Shown here: piece after piece, positions 45,624-54,837 of the stretch | Layout of the letters: each line of letters starts with the position of its first letter | How positions within the stretch are numbered: position 1 is the first letter of the stretch | DNA from: Lysinibacillus pakistanensis | GTDB taxonomy: Bacteria > Bacillota > Bacilli > Bacillales_A > Planococcaceae | Assembly (NCBI GenBank): GCA_001312325.1 | Contig: BBDJ01000018.1 | Location: 1-64,000, forward strand | DNA: 64,000 nucleotides | Direction: 5' to 3' | Translations under genes and position numbers: made by a program | The notes under the pieces: model-generated | The model's database searches: none | What the model saw: only the letters and a program-made list of their open reading frames with translations | Told to the model about the DNA's origin: nothing

Positions 45624-46103
45624 GTGAATATAACGATTGTATCAGTCGGCAAACTAAAAGAAAAGTACTTAAAAATGGGCATCGATGAATATGTAAAACG
45701 ACTCGGTGGTTATGCAAAGATGGATATCATTGAAGTACCAGATGAAAAAGCCCCCGAGCAGCTAAGCGATGCCGAAATGGAAATCGTCAAGAAAAAGGAA
45801 GGTGAGCGTATCCTCTCCAAACTTAGTCCAGATACATACGTTATCGCCCTAGCGATTAACGGCAAAATGAAAACCTCTGAACAAATGGCAGCAGATCTTG
45901 AATCCCTCATGACCTATGGCAAAAGCAAAATTGCCTTCGTCATCGGTGGCTCCCTCGGCCTACACAATGAAGTATTGAAGCGAGCCGATGAGCAGCAATC
46001 CTTCGGCAAAATGACATTACCCCACCAGCTAATGAAGCTAGTTTTGGTAGAGCAGATTTATCGGAGTTTTAGGATTATGAAGGGGGAACCGTATCATAAG
46101 TAA
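45624..46103 (+). CDS. rlmH: 23S rRNA pseudouridine-1915 N3-methyltransferase RlmH
   Basis: SPOUT-class methyltransferase acting on the 70S ribosome. 159 residues, intact: [20 protein letters not shown], the SAM-binding knot with [18 protein letters not shown], and the conserved C-terminus [19 protein letters not shown]. The start is GTG 45624. The 3' half uses more C/G at third positions than its neighbours. The last 18 bases, GAACCGTATCATAAGTAA, are repeated at 47276, the arrangement expected of an SCC-type attachment site (rlmH is orfX in staphylococci). Confidence 0.97.
   Translation: MNITIVSVGKLKEKYLKMGIDEYVKRLGGYAKMDIIEVPDEKAPEQLSDAEMEIVKKKEGERILSKLSPDTYVIALAINGKMKTSEQMAADLESLMTYGKSKIAFVIGGSLGLHNEVLKRADEQQSFGKMTLPHQLMKLVLVEQIYRSFRIMKGEPYHK
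46086..46103. repeat. putative SCC-type attachment site, left copy (rlmH 3' end)
   Basis: GAACCGTATCATAAGTAA forms the last five codons and stop of rlmH and recurs exactly at 47276-47293. It has the TATCATAA core of the staphylococcal orfX attachment sequence as I recall it. Confidence 0.65.
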
Positions 46104-46190
46104 GTGAGGTTTTTTTATTTAAATATATGTACGCTGAGAAGTTAGATGTTATGTGTAATAAACATGTTATTTAAAAAATAGAAATGAACA

Positions 46191-46224
46191 AAACAGCTTA
46201 GAGTATATTTCTAAGCTGTTTTTT
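46191..46224 (+). terminator. intrinsic terminator after rlmH
   Basis: AACAGCTTAGA / TCTAAGCTGTT stem with a seven-base loop and following Ts. It lies inside the putative attachment-bounded unit. Confidence 0.88.
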
Positions 46225-46309
46225 CACCAGCCGATATTATCCGTATAAAAAAATATCGAGTGGGAAATCACTGATAATAATATGATGTAACTGTAAAGGA
46301 GGGAAATGA

Positions 46310-47182
46310 ATGTTACAAGAATTCAATCAATTAATGGATTACATTGAAAAGAATCTAACGAAAGAAATCTCTGGAAAAGAAATATCAATAATTGTCGGGC
46401 TATCTGATTATCATTTTAAAAGAATGTTTTCGTATATGGCTGGAATGTCATTGAATGAGTATATCAAAAACAGAAGATTATCAGTAGCGAATGTTGAATT
46501 AATAAGCGGTGCAAAGGTGACAGATGTTGCCTATAAATATGGCTATCAATCAATCGAAGGATTCTCAAGAGCCTTTCGTGATTGGTGTGGCTTTTTACCT
46601 TCAGAAGTAACGAAAAATAAAATACAAAAATCATTTCCTAAATTTACATTCATTATAGATATAAGAGGTGGAATATCGATGGAATTTAAAATTGAAAAGA
46701 AAGAGAAATTTAATATAGTAGGTGTATCAAAAAAGGTATTGATGCAGTTTGAAGGCGTCAATAATGCAATTTTAGAACTGGCCCAGTCCATTACCGAACA
46801 ACAAAGACATGAAATGCATCAATTAGCAAATTTATATCCTCATCAAGTCTTAAATGTATCTTATGATTTTGAGGATGGTTACTTGGAAGAAAAGGGATAC
46901 TTAACTCATATGATTGGTTTCGCAACGACAATAGAAAATCCATTTGATGATTTAGAACAACTTTGTGTTGGAGAAAGTTTATGGGCAATTTTCCCTAACC
47001 AAGGACCATTCCCTTCTACCCTTCAAGAAACGACCGCGAAAATTTATGCGGAATGGTTACCAACTTCAGGTTATGAAATAACTAATCTACCTGGCATCTC
47101 TTTTACAAAGCATGATGGTACTTTTGAAAATCTATATAGCGAAATTTGGGTACCAATAAAGGAAAAAGTAAGCGTTAGCTAA
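46310..47182 (+). CDS. AraC-family regulator with GyrI-like effector domain
   Basis: 290 residues, intact. Two AraC helix-turn-helix motifs fill the N-terminal 105 residues (IDYIEKNLT-like start, YHFKRMFSYMAGMSLNEYI, and DVAYKYGYQSIEGFSRAFRDWCGFLPSEV). The rest is a GyrI/AraC effector-binding domain that in relatives (Rob, SAV-type regulators) senses small lipophilic molecules. ATG 46310 has AAAGGAGGG at normal spacing. It is the only gene between the two 18-base copies of the rlmH 3' end, so it may be the sole cargo of a minimal SCC-like unit. Confidence 0.88.
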   Translation: MLQEFNQLMDYIEKNLTKEISGKEISIIVGLSDYHFKRMFSYMAGMSLNEYIKNRRLSVANVELISGAKVTDVAYKYGYQSIEGFSRAFRDWCGFLPSEVTKNKIQKSFPKFTFIIDIRGGISMEFKIEKKEKFNIVGVSKKVLMQFEGVNNAILELAQSITEQQRHEMHQLANLYPHQVLNVSYDFEDGYLEEKGYLTHMIGFATTIENPFDDLEQLCVGESLWAIFPNQGPFPSTLQETTAKIYAEWLPTSGYEITNLPGISFTKHDGTFENLYSEIWVPIKEKVSVS

Positions 47183-47275
47183 GGCATAAAATTCAAGGGG
47201 ATGAACCGGTGTTCAGATTTTTTCACAAAGAATAAAGGGTCATAGATATAAAACCTCATTTAGAAAGGACACGGA

Positions 47276-47293
47276 GAACCGTATCATAAGTAA
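47276..47293. repeat. putative SCC-type attachment site, right copy
   Basis: Exact 18-base copy of the rlmH 3' end, 1,190 bases downstream. The two bases before it match less well (ACGGA against GGGGG), which suggests a short shared core rather than a large duplication. Confidence 0.65.
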
Positions 47294-47592
47294 TAGTAAA
47301 GCGAAAGTTTGAACTAATTATATAAAAAGAAGATGATAAGGGTTTGTTTAGGATAAAGGTGGTTAAAAAAATTTTATTCATTCCTTATTTGGCAACAAAT
47401 AAAAAGAATCCATTTTGATCAATCTTTTTTTCTAAATGGATTCTTATCTTGAATATTTAAATGTAAGGTTTATAAAAAAAGTTTGATTATTTCTACTTGT
47501 ATTCTTCAACAATCGCGCCTGATTAGGGAATATTGAAAAATATAAAAAAAGCTGCAAATACAGCTTTCTAAATTTTTCTTAAATTTTTCAAT
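47294..47592. other. intergenic stretch with two hairpins
   Basis: No gene. One inverted repeat (AAGAATCCATTT 47404-47415 with AAATGGATTCTT from 47433) could end rightward transcription. A minus-strand terminator (AAGCTG / CAGCTT, 47549-47566, with a run of As before it on the plus strand) follows the acyltransferase gene. Confidence 0.6.
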
Positions 47593-48601
47593 CTATTGAA
47601 TAGTATCTTGCTTCTTTTCTTTTAAAACAGCATCCGTCAATCTCTTATCTATTAAATACTTTGCTTTGTTCGGCTGTCCTTCAGCCCTAGTTATTTCCAG
47701 TGTATTTAAGTTCGCAGCTACCGAGAAAAGTGTTCCAAATTTATGCTCTGTTAAATTTAAACAGACATGTCCCTTGGTTTCTGACATAATTGATTGGGCA
47801 ATAGAAAGTTTCATACCATTTATATTTTCAGCAAGAACTCTGTCTAATGTTTCAAAACGATCTTTTGATTTGCTCCAATTCCAACTTTCTGAAACAGATA
47901 CACCTACATGATGATTCGTGCAATGAATATAATTATTTTTCGGTAGACGAACTTGACATCCGTTTGGAGTAACTTCAACAACCGCCATAGTACCTGATGG
48001 ATCAGCCAGTAAATAGTTATTCGCTACCGAACTTGAAAAACTTTTTAACACCTTAATTCCTTCTTCAACAGTACCACAATTTTCCAAAATATGTTTACAT
48101 GCAAAATAAAAATTTAAACCCGGTTTAATTCCTTCATGAGGGACTGCTGTAATACCTACAAACAAACCATGTTCGTTAATGCCATCTACTTTTCCAATAA
48201 AACAATCTGAGTGACCTATATATTTATTTTTTCCATCAAAACAAACCAATGATGACTCTGTAATTTTCTTCAAACTAAAGAGCATATCATAATTGCGTCC
48301 AATAATGACTTCACTCCCATTAAACGCGGCAAAAATGCTACATTGGCCTGCTGGTTCAAAAACTCCTATACTTAACAGAAAGGAACTTACTTCTTCAAAT
48401 GAGGCATGACATCCGTCAGCAAAACCTTGTATTTCCTTTTTAATATTCGAATCAAACTCATCCAAAAATGGTATACATAATTTACCATAATTCATTTTTT
48501 TCTTCTGTAACTTGTGGGAAACGAAAGCCATTTTTATAAATAATTTCTGCATAATGCTTCCCTGCTTCGTATGGGTCCCCTTTTAATCTCGGATGATACA
48601 T
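47593..48601 (-). CDS. C45-type acyltransferase/peptidase, penicillin-acyltransferase-like (frame-broken)
   Basis: Restored length is 335 residues. N-terminal-nucleophile hydrolase: the block PAGQCSIFAAFNGSEVIIGRNYDM holds the Cys expected to become the new N-terminus after self-cleavage, followed by the family's R/D residues. Later blocks are DGINEHGLFVGIT and NNYLLADPSGTMAVVEV. Relatives hydrolyse or transfer acyl groups on amides (for example acyl-CoA:6-aminopenicillanate acyltransferase); the substrate here is unknown. An extra base at 48495-48501 hides the first 38 residues. ATG 48601 has AAAGGAGG at eight bases. Confidence 0.82.
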
Positions 48602-48708
48602 ATTCATTTCCTCCTTTGTTAACATAATCTCTCTCTATATAAAAATAATAAACCCTCCAGCAGATGGAGAGTTTACCCAGATTTTATTAAAAATTTTTAA
48701 AAACAATT

Positions 48709-49551
48709 CTAGATAACAGGTACACATATTTTGGTAAGAAAGTCTGATGGATGTCTACTTAAATTTGGCCGTAAATTCCTCAAATCCAAATTGGCAGGAA
48801 TAAGTCCCTTTTCATATACCTCCATCATATCTCCATTCTGAGTCAGATTCTTTTGATCGATCCACATTTTCAGCACTTCATATCCTGCGGCCAAGTCTGT
48901 GTAAGGTCCTTTAACTGTAATACAGGCATATTTTCCATTGGATAATATTTTGCAACCATCTAGATCATTCGAATTTTTTTACTGGTATAAGCACTTCAAC
49001 ATCCACCTCATTATCCTTCAAATCTCTATCATGGAAAATAGCCATGAGTTTTCCATTAACCTTAAGATTATAAGCATAAACTTGGTCGAATAAATTTTTC
49101 ACAAGTATATCTATAAATTTTAACTGAACTTTTTTTACGAAGAGTATATACCAATGTATCCTCCCGATTTTCAAAATAACAATCTGACAAAATTGGACCC
49201 TGAATCATTGGAACTCCGGCTGCTATTTTTATTTTCAATTGTTCCATTTCCTCTATTTTTTTGGTGATTTGTTGTTTTTGCTTTGCAAGTTCAGAAATTT
49301 TTTTGTTCGATTATGCTATTCCACTGTACATGATCCGCACTCTCAATAATTTGCTTAATATTGGCTAATGGAATATGCAAACTTTTTAAAAGTAGTATTA
49401 TTTTAATAGCTTCAATTTTGTCATAGTCATAATAGCGATAATTAGTTTCAGAGTCTATGTATGAAGGTTTTAGTAAACCAATATCATCATAATACCGCAA
49501 TGTTTTTACAGGTAAATCACATATCTTAGATAATTTTCCTATTGTATACAT
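48709..49551 (-). CDS. MerR-family regulator with GyrI-like effector domain (frame-broken)
   Basis: Restored length is 279 residues. The N-terminus MYTIGKLSKICDLPVKTLRYYDDIGLLKPS is a MerR helix-turn-helix. A coiled-coil dimerisation helix rich in Lys, Gln and Glu follows, then a GyrI-like effector domain ending ...HPSDFLTKICVPVI. The layout is that of BmrR/BltR-type multidrug sensors. Extra bases lie in the runs at 49298-49304, 49130-49136 and 48974-48980; the run at 49256-49262 is seven long but fits the frame. It lies upstream of the C45 gene on the same strand, so it may control it; no other target gene is adjacent. Confidence 0.85.
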
Positions 49552-49936
49552 AATACTATCCTTTCAAACATTTCACTGTTATTGTTATAAATAAATTATT
49601 ACAAACAGGTCTAACACTATCAATTCTTATTCCGCATAATGGCCCTTTAAGGGAATAACTTCATTATCGATTAATAATTTCTTCTTTGAGAGATAGGGAA
49701 TTCCAGTTAAACTTTGTTTTTAAAGCAATAATAAGCACAATAAGGGTCGCCCTTTTACTTGTCTTTGACTTCTATCAGGTTTGTACTAGGCTATAATAAT
49801 ATAAATAAGTAGCGAGTAAGTGCGGTTTATAGAAACATCTCATGTAATAAATCAATTATAGCTTAAATACCTTTGACTATTCTGAAGTTTGGGGGATAGT
49901 TAATTATATGGCTATGACGTTAGGAGAGAAATAGAA
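49552..49936. other. intergenic region between the MerR gene and the hydrolase remnant
   Basis: 385 AT-rich bases between divergent units. It must carry the merR promoter. I see no gene, repeat copy or terminator of note. Confidence 0.4.
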
Positions 49937-49938
49937 TG

Positions 49939-50451
49939 TGAAAGAGTATAACTAAAATATTCAGGTTTAGTTTAATAATTACTTTGTTAATTGTTTTACT
50001 CGGTGTATTTTTTTCTACATGGACACCTCATATTAAAGGGGAGCAAAGCATAAGTACGCTGGAACAGGTTGAAATTAACGGAACAGGACATGAAATTATG
50101 ATTCGAGGAATAGATTCAAGCAATCCGATTCTCATTTTTGTTCATGGTGGCCCAGCATGCTCCGAAATTCCATACGTAAGAAAGTACCAAAAAGACCTTG
50201 AAAAGCAATTTACTATTGTACATTATGATCAGCGTGGCAGTGGAAAATCCTATCATATTTTCGAAGACTATTCTAACTTAACCACTGACTTGCTGGTTGA
50301 AGATTTACTGTCATTAACTGATTACATTTTGGAGAGGTTTAACCAAGAAAAGGTTTTATTAGTTGGACATTCGTTTGGCACTTATATTGGAATGAAAGCT
50401 ATCGATAAATCACCCGAGAATTACAACATATTTAAACCGCACTTACATTAG
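49939..50451 (+). pseudogene. truncated alpha/beta hydrolase
   Basis: A membrane helix near the start, then the alpha/beta hydrolase oxyanion motif ILIFVHGGPA, the strand FTIVHYDQRGSGKS and the nucleophile elbow VGHSFGTYIG. The chain stops about 18 residues later (SPENYNIFKPHLH), so the catalytic Asp and His and roughly half of a normal roughly 320-residue protein are absent. The 5' end is also damaged: the frame from GTG 49939 needs at least one lost base restored near 49980. The 3' loss has no homopolymer cause and looks like a real deletion. A degenerate attachment-like sequence lies just beyond it. Confidence 0.7.
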
Positions 50452-50460
50452 TTACAGAAA

Positions 50461-50476
50461 ACCATACTATAAGTGA
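50461..50476. repeat. degenerate attachment-like sequence
   Basis: ACCATACTATAAGTGA resembles ACCGTATCATAAGTAA of the rlmH end at 12 of 16 positions and lies just after the broken hydrolase. It may be a decayed third attachment copy; chance similarity is quite possible. Confidence 0.3.
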
Positions 50477-50640
50477 AATTACCCTCAATTGTTAGACATA
50501 GTTATACCATTAGCCAGAAATTTGGGCATGGATTCGATATTGTTTCGGATCCATGCCTTTTAATGTTGCCTTAATTCTTCTTTGTTCTTGTAATACTTAA
50601 ATAGCCTTGAGCACCTTTCCTATACTAGTAATATTGACAA

Positions 50641-50655
50641 TGATAATCATTATCG
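50641..50655 (+). promoter_or_regulatory. Fur box before the AraC regulator
   Basis: TGATAATCATTATCG matches the Bacillus Fur 7-1-7 box TGATAATnATTATCA at all but one position and overlaps a TTGACA (50634-50639). It indicates iron-repressed expression of the downstream regulator and binding protein. Confidence 0.85.
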
Positions 50656-50753
50656 ATAAGGTGGAAATAGACAAGAGTCCTTATGCCTTACCCTTCCGTA
50701 TTTTATCAGCAGATTTTTGATTGATTCACTATTATTGAAATGAGGTATGCAAT

Positions 50754-51581
50754 GTGAAAGTTGATGTTCAACAGTTAGCTGAGCATTTAGCACATACTCC
50801 TTTTCAAGTAGAAGGAGTATATAGATATTCTAAAAGTTCAGGTGTTCCCTATGCTGATTATACAGATTCCTTTCCTGGATTCGTATTTCCAATTGCAGGA
50901 AAGATACAATTTCAATTTAATGGCACGCCTTATATCTTTTCACCAGGAAAAGTTGTGCATGGGGGTGCAAATATGAAACTAGATCAAGAAAATTTCGGTA
51001 GTATCAATTGGGAATATATTCTTGTTCAATATAGGATATGTAAGTCAGAACTAGAAGAGTCAAGTTTTTCTCATCAGCATTTTGAATTATTAACAGGACA
51101 ATCTCCTCGTCTTATCGAATTAATTATGCGTCTTTGGCATGTCTATAATCAGCGCGGAGGCATTTCAATGTTTCAGACCGAAATGCTTTTTCGTGATGTA
51201 TTGAATGAAGCCTTATTATGTGTTGCCAATAGGCAAAATAGCTGTGAATCACATACTCTATTCGAACGGGTATCTAATTATATTCATGAAAATTATTATC
51301 AGAGCCTGACAATAGCCTCGCTTGCAGAACAAAATAATGTTAATCGAAATCGACTTTCTTATGTATTTAGAAGATATGCAGGGATGGGACCTGCAGAATA
51401 CTTATTAAAATATCGTATAAACATGGCGCAAGAAATGCTACTTACAAGTGATGCACCTGTGCAAGAAATTGCCCAAACGGTTGGAATTGCTGACCCCTTT
51501 TATTTTAGTAGAGTGTTCAAGAAACAATTAGGTATTTCCCCCAGTGAACACCGAGAGAAGTTCATCAATAATCCATGTTAA
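50754..51581 (+). CDS. AraC-family iron-type regulator (Btr-like)
   Basis: 275 residues, intact. An N-terminal cupin-like sensing domain (FPGFVFPIAGKIQFQFNGTPYIFSPGKVVHGG) is followed by two helix-turn-helix motifs at the C-terminus (SLTIASLAEQNNVNRNRLSYVFRR, then QEIAQTVGIADPFYFSRVFKKQLGISPSEHR). In B. subtilis, Btr of this type activates siderophore uptake when loaded with siderophore. The gene starts with GTG 50754 behind a Fur box and precedes a siderophore-type binding lipoprotein, supporting an iron role. Confidence 0.85.
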   Translation: MKVDVQQLAEHLAHTPFQVEGVYRYSKSSGVPYADYTDSFPGFVFPIAGKIQFQFNGTPYIFSPGKVVHGGANMKLDQENFGSINWEYILVQYRICKSELEESSFSHQHFELLTGQSPRLIELIMRLWHVYNQRGGISMFQTEMLFRDVLNEALLCVANRQNSCESHTLFERVSNYIHENYYQSLTIASLAEQNNVNRNRLSYVFRRYAGMGPAEYLLKYRINMAQEMLLTSDAPVQEIAQTVGIADPFYFSRVFKKQLGISPSEHREKFINNPC

Positions 51582-51668
51582 TTTCAACAAGCATCTATTC
51601 TATTCAAAAAAATACCTTTACTATACTAATGGCATACCAAAGAAAATAAAATGGTGGAGGAATTTCGT

Positions 51669-52639
51669 ATGCTAAAGATTAAAGGTCTGCTAATCTCCAT
51701 GCTACTATTCGCAGGCATACTAGCTGGTTGTAATGAAACACCTGCTGAAAATAAAGATTCAACTACAGAAGCAGTTAATGTAGATGCAACGGATTGGCCT
51801 AGAACATTTAAGGATGCCTTAGGTAAAGAAATTGTTATTGAGGAAAAACCAGAAAAAAATGGTTTCACTATGGTATTTTTACCCTGAAATATTAGTTGCA
51901 TTAGGTGAGCCACCTGCTGCCACTACTGAAAAAGAGTATTTATCTTCTTTAGCTTATTTACAGGGAAAATTGGATTCAGTAGAAGAATTAGGCGATAAAT
52001 TGTCTCCTAGTATTGAAAAAAATTTTATCTACGGATCCTGATTATATTTTAGCAACAGAACATCAAGAAAAATTATATGAATCACTAGAAAAAGTGGCAC
52101 CTGTCATTACTTTAAAATCCAAGGACATCTATGAAAATTGGCAATATGGACTACGTACAGTAGCAGAGATTATTGGAAAAGAAGACGAAGCGGAAAAAGT
52201 AATTGCTAGAATGATGAAAGAAATTTCATCTGGGCGTGAAGCATTAAAGTCGATTCAAGGAGAATCAGTAGCACTTATATTGTCTTGGGATGGGAAAACT
52301 TTTAATGTTCTAGGTGAAGAAAACCCTGTTTATACACTTGCTTTTGATCAAGAAATGGGACTGGGGCTTACACCAGATGATACATTTAAAGGTACTAATA
52401 ATGAATTTACTTCGTTTGAAGGAATTTCAACTGTTCAAGCAGATCATATTTTCCTTATAGGTGACATTACGAAGAAGGAAGAATTAATGAATGACTTAAA
52501 CCAAAGTAATGTATGGAATAAGCTGAATGCCGTAAAGAAAGGTAATATCTATTTAATGGATAGTTCTGCTATTACTGGTGGTCCATTAGCTATCGAATAC
52601 GCTTTACAAAATATAACAAATGCCTTACATAAATTCTAA
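51669..52639 (+). CDS. iron-siderophore ABC transporter substrate-binding lipoprotein (frame-broken)
   Basis: Restored length is 322 residues. The lipoprotein signal has lipobox LAGC (about residues 16-19). A class III binding-protein fold follows, with WPRTFKDALGKEIVIEEKPEKMV, LSTDPDYILATEHQEKLYESLEKVAPV and a C-terminal lobe with NVWNKLNAVKKGNIYLMD, the FepB/FhuD/FeuA pattern. Extra bases lie in the runs at 51853-51859 and 52016-52022. ATG 51669 has GGAGG at normal spacing. No permease or ATPase gene is adjacent, so it must work with a transporter encoded elsewhere. Confidence 0.87.
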
Positions 52640-52685
52640 AAGTCGAAAAGGCATTATAAAGATCAAAAAATAAGGAGAGATGAAT

Positions 52686-53024
52686 ATGCAATATCAAGCT
52701 ATTAATCTGAATGAGGAGCTATCTCAAATCACCGAGCTTTGGTCACCGAAAGTCGTTGGTGAAATAAATGATTTTCTATTTAAGCTGATTAAGATTGATG
52801 GGGATTTTATCTGGCACGAGCATGAAGGCGCCGATAAGGTATTTATTGTGATCGAGGGAGAAATGTTCATTGCTTTCCGTGACGGTCAGGTGAAAATTTC
52901 CAAGGGAGAGATGTTTATTGTTCCAGGAGAAGCCGATCACAAGCCTTTCGCCGAAAAGGAATGCCATGTTATGTTGGTGGAGCCTAAAGGCGCAGTAAAC
53001 ACTAGCGGTACTGAGTCTGAATAA
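52686..53024 (+). CDS. cupin-domain protein
   Basis: 112 residues forming a single small beta barrel. Metal-binding cupin motifs: the first block WHEHEGADKVFIVIEGEM has HEHEGADK...E, and the second has PGEADHKPFAEKE. The function cannot be named. I chose ATG 52686, eight bases after AAGGAG; ATG 52680 is too close to it. It follows the binding-lipoprotein gene by 46 bases and could share its transcript. Confidence 0.82.
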   Translation: MQYQAINLNEELSQITELWSPKVVGEINDFLFKLIKIDGDFIWHEHEGADKVFIVIEGEMFIAFRDGQVKISKGEMFIVPGEADHKPFAEKECHVMLVEPKGAVNTSGTESE

Positions 53025-53029
53025 AATCT

Positions 53030-53443
53030 ACTTGGATTAGTGTTTGTTACTAAAATGATTCATGTAATAATGGCTCGTCTTACGGTGTATGTATCACACC
53101 CTTGTTGGAAAATTTGAATTAGGGAAGTATTGTAGTTTTTTAGATGTAATTCACTTAGATATATTGCGGTGAATCTGACATAAAAAAAGTGCTCTTTTGT
53201 ACAAGAGAACGGTCATCTATCCATTTTTCGGGTAGATGGCTTTTGTTCGTTTGGGGCAAATTTATGTAGGTGAATTAGCACTCGAATATTTTCTATTTTA
53301 AATGTTATAATTTTCTTGAATATAAATATATTTCTGTGCTAAATTCACCTATTCTAAAGTCATTAACTATACGGAAAAATACAGGAAAAAATAAAAATTC
53401 TATGTATTTTCTGTTCTATCTAATTGTATAAAGGGGTTTTGAT
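53030..53443. other. intergenic region before the TerD-VWA gene
   Basis: 414 bases without a gene. A hairpin CATCTATCC / GGGTAGATG (about 53214-53239) followed by TTTTG resembles a terminator for the preceding unit. An AT-rich promoter area precedes ATG 53444. Confidence 0.5.
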
Positions 53444-54697
53444 ATGACTAACATTGTTTCTTTACAAAAAGGTGGTAATACGGTTCTTTCAGAGAGTGGT
53501 ATTATCACAGTGGAAGTGCAATGGAACTCTACATCTGTATTAGATGTTAGTTCTTTTTTGGTAGCTGCTAATGGTAAAGTTCCATCAGATGATTACATGA
53601 TTTTTTTATAACCAAGAAACAGATCCAGAGCGAAGTGTTTGGTTGAAAGCGAATGATAAGAATAAGGTGGTTTTTACTATTCAGCTAGAGAAGCTTTCAA
53701 CGACTATACAGCATTGTTTTTTTTACAGCGACATTAGAAGGAAACTCAACATTTGATTCAGTTCAAGGGTTAAGTATCACAGTAAAGGGAACGCATGGGG
53801 AAGTTTGTTATCAAATCGATGATGCTACTGAAGAAAAAGCATTAGTTCTTGCAGAAGTATATCGACACCAATCAAAATTTAAGTTTCGAGCGATTGGCAG
53901 AGGATTTAATGGCGGGTTAAAGCCATTAGCTGAGTCGTACGGTGTGGAGGTTGAAGAGCCTGACGTACCTGAAGCTTCATCTGTTCCTCACAGTGAACCT
54001 GTTCAAGAAGTTAATTTAACAAAAATTGATTTACTGAAAAGAAAAGTTTCAATTTCATTGGAAAAAAAAGAAAATTGCCCTTGAGAAATCGCGTGTAGCA
54101 GTTGTTTTTGATGCATCAGGCTCTATGACACAGCTCTATCGAAATGGTACCATTCAACGTGCTTTTGAACGTGTGCTGGCTGTCGCTGCTTGCATGGACG
54201 ATAATGGCGAATTAGATGTTTGGTTCTTTGGGTCTAAATTTATGAAAACGAGAAGTGTAACAGAAAGAGATTTTGAGGATTATATTCAACAAACGTATCC
54301 TATACCCAAAACGTTCGGTGGTCTAGGTATAGGAAATAATGAGCCACCTGTTATGAAGGATATTATCCATCACTACGTTAAAAATGAACCTAGAAAAGAT
54401 ATACCAGCATATATAATATTTTTCAGTGATGGTGGAATTTATAAAGATAAAGAGATTGCGAAAATATTAGTGGATGCCTCAAAACAAAATCTTTTCTGGC
54501 AATTTGTTGGACTAGGAAATGCGAATTATGGAGTTCTTGAAAAATTAGATAATTTACCGGGACGATTTATTGATAATGCTGATTTTTTTGCTTTAGATGA
54601 TTTAGATAAAATATCAGATGAAGAATTATATAACCGTCTCCTAAATGAGTTCCCAATATGGCTGAAGGAAGCAAGGGAAAAGGGAATTTTACATTGA
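53444..54697 (+). CDS. TerD-VWA fusion protein (frame-broken)
   Basis: Restored length is 416 residues. The first roughly 190 residues are a TerD-type calcium-binding domain of the tellurium/stress family (VSLQKGGNTVLSESG..., SVWLKANDKNKVVFTI, DDATEEKALVLAEVYRH, KFRAIGRGFNGGL). After a linker comes a VWA domain with the metal-ion motif DASGSM (about residue 223) and FFSDGG. This joins functions usually split between TerD and TerF/TerY-like proteins. Extra bases lie in the runs at 53601-53607, 53717-53724 and 54062-54069. No tellurite operon surrounds it; the next gene is a zinc-ribbon/leucine-rich membrane protein. Confidence 0.88.
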
Positions 54698-54837
54698 AGC
54701 GGAGGAAATTGAGTAATTAGCAAGGCTAGACTATAGTTTGACCAAAACATATTTGTGGAATGAAAATTGAGCATAAATATATTAGGCTGAGGACATTTTA
54801 TTGGCTATACAAAAAAAGGTTGACGAGGGGGGAGCCA

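Noticed and set aside
49256..49262. A7 run in the MerR gene as another frame error
   Set aside because: Frame arithmetic shows seven bases are needed here; the same holds for the run at 7435-7441 in recF.
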